Below, in pieces: positions 1 through 8,335 of a stretch of 64,000 bases of DNA (the first letter of the stretch is position 1; the number at the start of each line of letters is the position of its first letter). A program made the translations under genes and the position numbers. The notes under the pieces were generated by a model. It was not told the origin of the DNA. It saw only the letters and a program-made list of their open reading frames with translations, and made no database searches. Source of the DNA: Epithemia pelagica (Eukaryota > Bacillariophyta > Bacillariophyceae > Surirellales > Surirellaceae); contig OX337237.1 in the NCBI GenBank assembly GCA_946965045.2, positions 1,488,001 through 1,552,000 on the forward strand, read 5' to 3'.

Positions 1-1119
1 GTCTTGCAAGGTTCCCAACGTTGTGGCGAGATTCGACAAGCTCGCTCGAGGAACAATGTCGGAATTGTTGATAATGGTTGTCACGTAGCTCGCCATGGAA
101 TGGGCCGTGGCCAGGTCCAAAATGGGCGGACACGCAAAGGCATGGACGTGCCATTGGGTTTCTTTTTCGTTCCCCGCCCTACCACACGGCAACCGTTTGG
201 TATGGAGCATCCAGCCCAACACTGCAGCCACGGCACCTCCCAACGAATGTCCGACCAGTTGGATTTGATAGCCCCGCGGCACGAGCGTGTCATGGACCAA
301 GTCGCCCAATGTGTCGGCCAACTGTCGTGCCGCCAACCAAATGCCACTGTGACATGTGACCATGGTACCATCTTCCCATTGGTGCACCCTAGCCGGTCCA
401 CACTGAACATTCGTGACCAGATCCTCCACACGAGACAATGTTGTACCCCGAATGGCAAGAATGGCGACCTTGTTGGCTTTGGAAAGGGCCACGTAATGCC
501 CCAACGAACCCTTGCTCGTATCATGCTGGACCAAGGTAAACCCCACGTGACGCAACTTTTCCTGCAACACCTCATGGCTCTCGTAGTAGGCCCACTCGGC
601 AAACTCCAAGAGGCGATCCAAACCTTGAATGTCGGCAAGCCTTCCCGGACGGCCCAAACAGTGGTAGAATAAAAGACGACTGTCCGTGTCCGAGTCCTCA
701 GTAGTGTCGTCACTCTTTTGGGCCAACAGATGGGTGATCATGGCATAGGGAACGATGCCATTATACGGCGCTTGTGAGTTGTGATTGTTATTGTCTCGAT
801 AGGATTCTTCACTACCTTTTGTATGGACGACACGACGGCGCAATGTCTGATTCAGGTTTGCGGCCCGGACACCAAGAACTGGGAGCTTGGACGCGCGCAC
901 AGATTGCTGCTGCCTTGACAAGCCACGCTTGCGTCCCGGTGAAATACAAGGATACTGAGTCCAACAACGACAGTATTGGAAGCATTGTCGAGAGGAACCG
1001 TGTTGTGGTGACCTCGTTCCACACACGGGGGATCGAGGAGGAAAAGAGTGAAGGTCGCGAACGAAAACAAAAGACTTGAATGAAGTGCGACAAAGTCCTC
1101 TCCAGGACGACAACAGCAT
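1..1119 (-). CDS. Class 3 lipase (diacylglycerol-lipase-like), C-terminus beyond the left edge
   Basis: I translated the reverse strand by hand: an open frame runs from ATG at 1119 to base 1 without a stop (373 codons). It contains the class 3 lipase nucleophile elbow GHSLGG (Ser near residue 292), preceded by an AIRGT segment (beta strand and oxyanion region), and a later NNSDIVPR segment (Asp near residue 354) that fits the catalytic Asp. The catalytic His should lie off the window. Family members hydrolyse acyl esters of glycerolipids, often diacylglycerol. The first ~110 residues are Arg/Ser/Gln-rich and could be a targeting or disordered leader; an internal ATG at 741 is the alternative start. 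A DGAT2 gene lies 3 kb away, so both lipid synthesis and lipid breakdown functions are present here, though nothing shows co-regulation. Confidence 0.85.
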   Translation of the reverse strand, partial: MLLSSWRGLCRTSFKSFVFVRDLHSFPPRSPVCGTRSPQHGSSRQCFQYCRCWTQYPCISPGRKRGLSRQQQSVRASKLPVLGVRAANLNQTLRRRVVHTKGSEESYRDNNNHNSQAPYNGIVPYAMITHLLAQKSDDTTEDSDTDSRLLFYHCLGRPGRLADIQGLDRLLEFAEWAYYESHEVLQEKLRHVGFTLVQHDTSKGSLGHYVALSKANKVAILAIRGTTLSRVEDLVTNVQCGPARVHQWEDGTMVTCHSGIWLAARQLADTLGDLVHDTLVPRGYQIQLVGHSLGGAVAAVLGWMLHTKRLPCGRAGNEKETQWHVHAFACPPILDLATAHSMASYVTTIINNSDIVPRASLSNLATTLGTLQD

Positions 1120-1811
1120 ACGAATACGGAGAAATCAGAAGGTTGTCGATCAAGAAGAAGAAAACAAGAAGCACGAGCAACTGTTCTTCTTCTTTCTCGT
1201 GGACCAAAAGCAACAAACGAACTCGTATTACTGGTAAGGTATGGTGCTGATGGCAAGGATGAATCGTTATCACAACGACGAAAGCTGCCCCGTCGTTATC
1301 ATGGTATCTTTTTTTAGGGGGGGGGAATTCTTTTCCGATGCGATCTTCAGCGAGACAGCGAAAAAAACGCGACAGAGCATCTCACGCGGGTGGGCGGGCT
1401 TTTTAGTCCTGGTCCCACTAATGCGTATGTCAGAAGCTCGCCGGCGCACGACGATCGTGATGTCGACCCTATGTATCCATGGAAAATGTCCGTTGAGTCG
1501 TGATTGAATCTTTTGGATTGTCTGTCGTTATAAATATCGAGACGTGTGGCAAAAAATGAGACCACGGCAATGAGAAAATCATGGAGTTGAAAACAGGAGA
1601 GACCTCGTCATCTCTATCTAAAAGAGAACATGGAACACTCTTTGTTACCGTTGTGTCCATCCTATTGAGTGGCAGATTCACGTTCGATCTACCCAGCTAG
1701 AACCAAAAAGGCAACCTCACGTCAAGACAAACACAACTGACTGAAGCAAGAAGGACACAACTGACTGAAGCAAGAAGGAAACCGAACGTTTCAAAACTCT
1801 CGTGTTGGACA
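1120..1811. other. Intergenic region between divergent lipase and ShKT genes
   Basis: No convincing ORF on either strand. It must hold the promoters and 5' UTRs of both flanking genes. The only structure I see is the 24-bp tandem duplication listed separately and a short homopolymer run (T7 then G-rich) near 1308-1325. Confidence 0.5.
1731..1778. repeat. Perfect 24-bp tandem duplication
   Basis: Bases 1731-1754 and 1755-1778 are identical; each begins ACACAACTGACTGAAGC. The pair lies 33 bp before the ATG of the first ShKT gene, so probably in its 5' UTR. Confidence 0.95.
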
Positions 1812-3539
1812 ATGACAATGCCGCTATTCGCATCCTCTTCCGTGTCATGCATCCTAGCGACTGCTCTTTTCGTGATGCAACTCGTCTTGGTCGTCCGTGC
1901 GGACAATACCAACCACCTTTCTGGTCCCAGTACCAATAAAGCAAACTCGGTAGGATTGGAGTTTGGTGTCGCCCAATCCTTGGATTTGTCACTGCTTTCA
2001 CCATTGACGGCCACATCCAGTACTCCTTCCATACTTCCGACCAAGGAGGACGTTCTCTCTCGACTCAAAACCACAGTCACCTACGTAAAGAATATGAAAC
2101 AACTTTGTTTGGGTCAATACGACAAGTTCAACCTCACTCAATGTGAACTGCGATCACTGAGCCAAGGATTCGACGACAACCACGAGGACGCCTCTTTGTC
2201 TTCGTCCTCATCGTCTTGCGCCAACTTGGATCCATTGTGTACCCTGTGGGCAGCTCGTGGCGATTGTCAAGCCAATCGAGACTTTATGGCCTCCACCTGC
2301 GCTCCCACCTGTCACTTGTGCTTTGTGTATACAGCGAGTCGAGGCGAACCACCACGTGACCACCCACGCCACGAGCAACAGCCAGGTCGTCGTTTCTCTC
2401 CTCAAAACCCCTCCGACTTGAGAAAACTATTACATACCAATTATGAAAAGAAACAGCAGTCCCAAACCAACAAGACTCCAACCAACAGTACCATGGCAAC
2501 AACACAAGAAGACCAGAACACTCTAGACGACAAGGCTCAGACCATTGAATCCACAGTGGGTGTCGCCCAATTGTTTCATGTCTCCCATCTCGACGACAAT
2601 GGTGCGGAAGAATGGGCGACACTGATTCACCGTGACACCGTTCTCGCCCGGCTCCAACGCACCGAATCCTATGTTGAGGAACTGGAGCAGGTGTGTACGG
2701 GCCAAAATGATGACAAAGACTACACCTTGTCCCACTGCCAAATTCATTCCTTGTATCACGTCAAGAGTGGCACCGTGCCGGCCCATCCAGAATCGTCGTC
2801 GTCCTGCGTCAATCAAGATCCCTGGTGTACGGTGTGGGCCATTCGCGGGGATTGTGAATCCAATCCAACGCAAATGGCCAAAACCTGTGCTCCCACCTGT
2901 CAAGCATGCATGGTGTACACTCAGACTCAACGATCATCTCACAAGGAGGATATGGAACATGAGAATCATAACTATCGCCAACAACAAAGTCAATCGGAAT
3001 TGCTCAAGCAACTTTATGCCAACTACGACCACAAAAGCGCTGCCGATGACGGTCAAAACAGACATGATGCAAAACCGGATAGCCTCAGCACCAAGCAGCA
3101 AAATCAATCCGAACTCGAGAAAGGACTACAGGCAAACAAGAAGGACAACCGTGACCATGACCCAAATCACAGCAATGACGACGAGAGCAAGCGCAATGGT
3201 CCACAGGTAAACGACAACGTCAAAGAGCGAAATCAATCCGACCTGCTCACACGCCTAAATGCAAATTATGAAGAACGCCATCGACCATCCAATGGGAACA
3301 AGGCAGGTCAAACCTTTGGCGTAGCACAACGGCTCAACGGCCTTGCCATTGGACCCCAAGAATTACAAGCCAAGCTGGACGAAACGGCTCGATACATGCA
3401 ACAACACAAGTTGGCTGATTGTACCAACAATGATCCTCTTTGTACGTTTTGGTTCTTGCGAGGGGAATGCCAAGCCAATGCCGAGTTTGTTCTTCCACGT
3501 TGCGGACCAGCATGTCAATCTTGTACGACAGCTCGGTAA
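1812..3539 (+). CDS. Secreted protein with three ShKT domains
   Basis: A 575-residue protein. Residues 1-30 form a signal peptide (hydrophobic core ending VVRA), so it should enter the secretory pathway. Three six-cysteine ShKT domains follow, with pattern C-x6-C-x8-C-x10-C-x3-C-x2-C in the clearest copy (CxxWxxxGxC then CAPTC): about residues 136-169, 332-366 and 540-571. Each is preceded by an FGVAQ-like pentapeptide and a Tyr-Met/Tyr-Val helix segment. The spacers are Gln/Asn/Asp-rich and repeat an NQSELL..L.ANY-like motif. Unlike the two paralogues at 8.3 and 11.0 kb there is no prolyl hydroxylase domain. Single exon. ShKT domains are disulfide modules found in many secreted proteins; nothing here indicates a toxin. 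The molecular role is unknown. Confidence 0.85.
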   Translation: MTMPLFASSSVSCILATALFVMQLVLVVRADNTNHLSGPSTNKANSVGLEFGVAQSLDLSLLSPLTATSSTPSILPTKEDVLSRLKTTVTYVKNMKQLCLGQYDKFNLTQCELRSLSQGFDDNHEDASLSSSSSSCANLDPLCTLWAARGDCQANRDFMASTCAPTCHLCFVYTASRGEPPRDHPRHEQQPGRRFSPQNPSDLRKLLHTNYEKKQQSQTNKTPTNSTMATTQEDQNTLDDKAQTIESTVGVAQLFHVSHLDDNGAEEWATLIHRDTVLARLQRTESYVEELEQVCTGQNDDKDYTLSHCQIHSLYHVKSGTVPAHPESSSSCVNQDPWCTVWAIRGDCESNPTQMAKTCAPTCQACMVYTQTQRSSHKEDMEHENHNYRQQQSQSELLKQLYANYDHKSAADDGQNRHDAKPDSLSTKQQNQSELEKGLQANKKDNRDHDPNHSNDDESKRNGPQVNDNVKERNQSDLLTRLNANYEERHRPSNGNKAGQTFGVAQRLNGLAIGPQELQAKLDETARYMQQHKLADCTNNDPLCTFWFLRGECQANAEFVLPRCGPACQSCTTAR

Positions 3540-4098
3540 GCTACCACAGGGCACCCTGTGACGAAAACAGAGTGGCTCACTAAACATCAAACAACGTTTT
3601 GGTGGGACACTGTGCAAAACTGGACAAATGCCAATGGATAAGTTTGTGAAACACAATTTTATACTTTGCAGCGGCATCCGTGACGTGAAAAGGAACCTTG
3701 CATCTGGTGCAAGAATCTGTGTCTGCAGGAGAAGCAACTCGTCCTCTCAGAGAATAACCATAATATGTGACACTACATGTAGAGAATGCCTACCAAAGCT
3801 ACTACATCGGTAGGAGCTTTCGTTTAGAGTCGGGTAGGTAGTCGCGGCACGAAACTTCTCTTTTCTCCAGACGCTTCAAAGTGAATTTCCAAAGTACTTC
3901 TTGCAAGTCGGGGCAACAATACAAATAGCAACTAATCCGCCCGCAACAGAGCGATCCTTGTGTGACGGTTTGCTCGTTCTTCCAAAAAAGTGATCCGTTT
4001 CTGAAACAACCTAGTAGGATGAATTGGCAAAGACATAACGTTGTGTATGTGTGTGTACACCCAAGAGACCAACCAACCAACCTTTCACGAAACCTCTA
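3540..4098. other. Intergenic region between convergent genes
   Basis: 3' flanks of the ShKT gene (+) and the DGAT2 gene (-). No ORF with coding character and no repeat recognised. Confidence 0.5.
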
Positions 4099-5472
4099 CT
4101 ACCGAATCTCCAAGACACGATCTGGTACATGAGTTTGATGCAAGGCTTGCAGTGCCTTGATATACTTGGCATGATATTCCTCGACCAATTCTTCGTCGGG
4201 ACGTTGTCCCCGGACGGCGGGTTGGGGTGTGACAATGGGTTTCCCAATCAAGACTTGAATGGGTTTGGCATACGGCAAGGGTGTCACAAACCACCGTCCA
4301 TGAAACAAGGGCACGGCAATTCCACACGTTTTTTGCAACCACTGACTGGCTCGTTGATACCACGGCCACCGTTGCGTATAGGTGGGAAAAATATCCGTCA
4401 ACCCAGCGGCAAAGACGGGAACGAGTTGCGCGCCATGGGACAGGGCCAATCGCACAAAGCCCTTGCGACCCTGCAACACGACGATATCTCGTCCCACGGT
4501 CGTGGTCAAGGATTCTTGTTCGCCTCCGGTACAGACAAAAATGGATCGACGACCCGTGGCCAGCACTTGGGAGGCCACGGACCGACGGGCATCGACATAG
4601 CCCATGGTGAGAAACAATTCGCGCACGACGGGAAGGGTAAAGAGAATGGTGGCGGCCAATCCCGTCAAGGCATGTCCCACCAAACCCGGAAACAATTGAT
4701 CAAAGTCGGAACCATAGGTGGAAAATTGGGCCAAGGCCAAACAATGAATGCCATGAGGATGCACGGCAAAGACATATTGGTTGGACGGTGGTAATGCAGC
4801 GGTCGGTGACCACGGCACAACCGTAATGGGAAAATACTGGGTATACGAGAGAGTCAAGGCATTGGCCCACCGTTCCAGAGTGGACCGAGGAGGAATGGGA
4901 GCTGCAAGCTCGACGTTTCGAGGAGAATCGTCCAAAATCAACACTTGAACAACGTAAAGGACCACCAGTGGCAACCCCACATACCAACCAAAATCGGTTT
5001 GAATCGAACAGGATGACGACGACGATGACCAGAACGAGAAGGAGGAGGCTTCATTCTGGTAGTCGTCACAGGTTCGACCCTGGACGTGTCGACAAAACAA
5101 GGTGTACCACGTGGTGCCATGATCGACGCCATACAAGAGTGCGGCAACCACGAGCGGGGGCACGACGGCCAAGCCAAAAAATCCACCGACCGTTGCTGCA
5201 GCTACAGTTGGTTCCCAGTCTGGACGACCCAATCCATACCGCAACAATACATGCCATGCAGCTTGCAACACCACCACCGGAAACCACACCACTTGCGACA
5301 TGATGGGCAAAGTCCGATGAGGAGCATACGGTTCTTGTTGTTGTTCATGGCCTTGCTGTTGTTCTTGTTTTGGCGTGGACGACGAAGACGACAAGGAGGA
5401 CAATGTCGATGACTGAGTAGTGGCAAAGGTCGCCTTGCTTTTATCCTCGTCGTCCTGTTTCTGCGTCGTCAT
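4099..5472 (-). CDS. DGAT2: DGAT2-family acyltransferase
   Basis: A 457-residue protein starting at ATG 5472 (the frame continues upstream only with a TTG). It belongs to the DGAT2/MOGAT family, which transfers an acyl group from acyl-CoA to diacylglycerol or monoacylglycerol at the ER, the last step of triacylglycerol synthesis. Seen directly: a disordered Ser/Gln-rich N-terminus (1-50), a hydrophobic hairpin at about 58-118, a further hydrophobic stretch near 163-180, the active-site motif HPHG at 238-241, GGEQES at 316-321 and RKGFVRLAL at 336-344. The family usually has 310-390 residues; the excess here is the N-terminus and a Ser-rich insert near 143-155. Diatoms have several DGAT2 copies, so no isoform number is given, and MOGAT or wax synthase activity cannot be excluded. 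Confidence 0.9.
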   Translation of the reverse strand: MTTQKQDDEDKSKATFATTQSSTLSSLSSSSSTPKQEQQQGHEQQQEPYAPHRTLPIMSQVVWFPVVVLQAAWHVLLRYGLGRPDWEPTVAAATVGGFFGLAVVPPLVVAALLYGVDHGTTWYTLFCRHVQGRTCDDYQNEASSFSFWSSSSSSCSIQTDFGWYVGLPLVVLYVVQVLILDDSPRNVELAAPIPPRSTLERWANALTLSYTQYFPITVVPWSPTAALPPSNQYVFAVHPHGIHCLALAQFSTYGSDFDQLFPGLVGHALTGLAATILFTLPVVRELFLTMGYVDARRSVASQVLATGRRSIFVCTGGEQESLTTTVGRDIVVLQGRKGFVRLALSHGAQLVPVFAAGLTDIFPTYTQRWPWYQRASQWLQKTCGIAVPLFHGRWFVTPLPYAKPIQVLIGKPIVTPQPAVRGQRPDEELVEEYHAKYIKALQALHQTHVPDRVLEIR

Positions 5473-6222
5473 GGTCTCTCTCAAAAAATGAGAGACAACG
5501 ACACAAAGATCGGCCACCAATGCGCACGTCAGAATCTGTCGCGCTTTGTCCGCTCTTTCGCATCGGATCCGCGACCAACAAAGCTAGGACTGCACGTTTT
5601 AATTTTCACTAGGGTTAAAGTTAGAAATATTATAATCACCACCTCACCATGATGCTCCACATTTTTTGATGCCGCCGTTCATCAGATCAAGACTCGGATA
5701 GAGGTCGTAGCTTCGTGAGTGTCGAAAAACGTATACATTATATACAAGGTGAGTTTCGTGCGAAAAATCGAAGGGGCGGTAGAGATGAAGTCGTTCATCT
5801 TAGATGCTCGTTGTTTTTTTGCCATTTTGCTTGTGTTGCACCATTTACGTTGCTATTTGTCTATTTCACTTTCTCACACCCTGATAATGCTTCCTGTTAT
5901 TCTTCATTAGTATTAAAAGCGATGTGGAGTGGTGGGTGTGGAGGGGGAAGTGCAGCTTTAGATAGCTTACCACTCAAAAACAGCTCTGTTTGGCACGTTG
6001 GCACACAACAATCAACGCGCAAACGACGAAACAGAGGCCATTTTTGCGTGTCTGGAGCAACGGTAATGTCTTGTTATCTGTGTCTAACTCAAATCCCTTT
6101 TTTACGCAGGGCCGTGCATGATATTTTTCCAGGATGACTGCTCTGGAGACAACAAGCCAGAATAGAACAACAACCGCAGCAATTGACACAAACCCAGTCG
6201 AACCACTCCCTCTCCACAGTCC
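5473..6222. other. Intergenic region upstream of DGAT2
   Basis: AT-richer than the flanking genes. Holds the DGAT2 promoter side. Short ORFs on both strands lack coding character. A pyrimidine-rich stretch ending in CAG (about 6090-6110) could be a splice acceptor for the ORF that follows, but no upstream exon was identified. Confidence 0.4.
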
Positions 6223-6729
6223 ATGTCGACGGTTCCTAGCAACTCTTCGATGCAAGCCAATTTTGTACGTATCAAACAGCAACAGAAAGGCAGATTTCAT
6301 TGGCGGACATCTGCTTCGTCTTCATTGTCACGAAGACAGTTGGACCGTCACCAAAACAGCAAACAAGTCAACGACTTGTTTGAACGGGGAGGCGCTGGTG
6401 GTTGTGCTGGTTTTACCTTTGATGCCTTTGAGTTCGATCACTCGCAAATGAATGCCCATTTGAATCGAGCCATGTATGATATGGCCGGCTCCCATCCGGA
6501 AATTATGATGAACGGTCCCTTTCTCTCTTCCAATCTATCCAATGTGGGAGATGCCTCACTCACGCGTGTTGACACGATTCTGTGCAAGAACAATACCATT
6601 CAAACTCATTGCTCTCCCTTACACAAAAAAATTAGCTTCTGTGGCAGCACGCCATTGATCATGAGCTGCCGTTGCTTCCCCTCCTGGAAAAGCCTCAGGA
6701 TGAGTAGGGACGGCGGGATTGAATGGTAG
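6223..6729 (+). CDS. Hypothetical protein, doubtful or truncated
   Basis: An ATG-started ORF of 168 residues. The middle (about 40-125) has natural-looking composition, with FERGGAGGCAGFTFDAFEFD followed by an Asn/Met-rich helix-like part. The last ~35 residues lie antisense to the end of the kinase-like gene and look like run-on. No family recognised. It may be a gene fragment whose end was lost, or the first exon of a gene whose splice site I cannot place. Confidence 0.3.
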   Translation: MSTVPSNSSMQANFVRIKQQQKGRFHWRTSASSSLSRRQLDRHQNSKQVNDLFERGGAGGCAGFTFDAFEFDHSQMNAHLNRAMYDMAGSHPEIMMNGPFLSSNLSNVGDASLTRVDTILCKNNTIQTHCSPLHKKISFCGSTPLIMSCRCFPSWKSLRMSRDGGIEW

Positions 6730-7926
6730 AAGACTGTAGAAGGCTTGTCCTTTCCTGCCCGCCCCATCAAAATCGAGAAATAAGATTCGAACAGTGTCGG
6801 GTGGTGAGCCATCTTCTCCTTGTTGGACCTGGAAAAGACTGTTGGAGGCTCGCACGTCACCATGAACGAAACCAGCGTCGTTCATTCTCTGAACGGCGCG
6901 TTGCACCTGGCTGAGGATAAGCGGTCTGCGATCATGTGCAGCACCTAGGGCGGATTCCCATGTGCCACCGACTGCAGTCATTGTAATTCTTGTCCAACCT
7001 GGGAAGCTCGATTCCGAAAAAGACGGAGCTAAACCATGGTCGGTACACCATTGATGGGCCTCTCGGCCATAAGGCTCGCCCTGTCGGAGGTATTTCTCGA
7101 AGTTCCCGTTCCCTTGGTTAAACACAAGATTGTGTCCAACTCTGTTGGCTTCCAGCACGAGTGGAGCGGGCATGGTGGTGGTGGCGTGAAATGCAATGGC
7201 AACAATAAGCCGGCGTAGTGCACAGAAGATTGATGCAAGCTGTGCATAATGGAGACTAGGCATCGCCTGTAGAATCATTGAGTGATTCACCACCGCAGGC
7301 GAGAGACAAATGCTGTTGTTCTCATCCAGCGCCGCGATGGAAACAATTAGTCGATGCCCAACAACTTCGACAAAGATCGTAGGACGGATCGGAACTTGTG
7401 GATCTGCGGCGACAATGTTGGCCATATGGCCCAAGAGCTCAACAAGACTATCACCGCCGCCAGATCCACTGCCAAGTTTGTCTGTACGGATTAAAACAAA
7501 AAGCCTTGGAGCCACAAGTGTTTGCAAAAGAAAGCCTCCGTCAGTCTGTCCTTTCCTTTGTGTTCCTGGGCGAGGCGTGGCATTGCCTTCAATTTGTACT
7601 CCCAACAGGTTCGAAAAGCACACATTCAAGGCCGCCGTGTAGTCTTGTTCGCTGGTGTACCTTGCAGCCACGCAACGAAGTAGCTCGGGTATGTATTGGA
7701 AGAAATTCGCAGGAGGAGAATTTTGAGGAAAAATCATGCGAGGGTCCGTTCGCGAGAAAAGAGGACGCGACACATCGTGGAGAAATTCTTGGAAGGGCAA
7801 GTAAATGATTTCAGGAGGAATTCGAGGCTTGTTGACGCTCCCATCGGAGGCGAAAGCGTTGAAACGCAAATCGTCTAGTGCTTGTCGATTTTGGTAATCA
7901 AACAAGCGGGAAGCTGGGACGGTCAT
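6619..7926 (-). CDS. Kinase-like protein with degenerate eukaryotic kinase core
   Basis: A 435-residue single-exon protein. The C-terminal third has a kinase-like catalytic core: GFVHGDVRASN at about 352-362 matches the catalytic loop HxDxxxxN, and LFLDFDGAG at about 383-391 sits where DFG is expected, with DFD in its place. The HGDxRxxN form, with Gly after His and Asp as base, is typical of small-molecule-kinase-like and atypical protein kinases found in expanded families of fungi, oomycetes and algae. No clear Gly-rich loop or VAIK lysine is visible; residues 1-250 match nothing I recognise. Substrate unknown. The 3' end overlaps the doubtful plus-strand ORF. Confidence 0.6.
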   Translation of the reverse strand: MTVPASRLFDYQNRQALDDLRFNAFASDGSVNKPRIPPEIIYLPFQEFLHDVSRPLFSRTDPRMIFPQNSPPANFFQYIPELLRCVAARYTSEQDYTAALNVCFSNLLGVQIEGNATPRPGTQRKGQTDGGFLLQTLVAPRLFVLIRTDKLGSGSGGGDSLVELLGHMANIVAADPQVPIRPTIFVEVVGHRLIVSIAALDENNSICLSPAVVNHSMILQAMPSLHYAQLASIFCALRRLIVAIAFHATTTMPAPLVLEANRVGHNLVFNQGNGNFEKYLRQGEPYGREAHQWCTDHGLAPSFSESSFPGWTRITMTAVGGTWESALGAAHDRRPLILSQVQRAVQRMNDAGFVHGDVRASNSLFQVQQGEDGSPPDTVRILFLDFDGAGRKGQAFYSLLPFNPAVPTHPEAFPGGEATAAHDQWRAATEANFFV

Positions 7927-8335
7927 GCCGATGAGGAGCCTTCAAGATACTTTGACAGTGAATGCACCAGCAGGCTCTTCCTGTCGCGGAATGTCGAAGA
8001 AAAGTCGGACGCCGGACTGACGAAATTGATCTCTTTAACGTAACGTATCCGTTATCCGTTTTGCAAACTTGGCATTTCCTTTTTGTTCCCGCTTCCCGCG
8101 CCCAAAGGAATGCACGCAAGCCTCTAGCCGCGCGCGGCGGACATTCGAAGGAGAAACGAAGGAGAGCCAAAGGGTATCATTCCATTGTGTTGATTCTTCC
8201 CCATCTTCCATCCAAGACGCTTTGGTCTATTATTGCTGGCATTCCACCTGTTCTCTGTTGGGTTCTTTTTTCTTACAGCTAGTGCCAAGATAGATTTGTT
8301 GTACCAAGAAAGGTGCCTTTGGTTGGGAGACGACC
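7927..8335. other. Intergenic region between divergent genes
   Basis: Separates the start of the kinase-like gene (-) from the start of the second ShKT gene (+) and must contain both promoters. Nothing specific recognised. Confidence 0.4.

Noticed and set aside
4-713. Long overlapping ORFs on both strands over the lipase gene
   Set aside because: They are other-frame shadows; the GHSLGG frame running off the left edge explains the region, and the others start with non-ATG codons.
1812-3539. ShKT protein as a toxin
   Set aside because: ShKT domains are common in non-toxic secreted proteins; nothing but the disulfide fold is shared, and the paralogues carry a hydroxylase.
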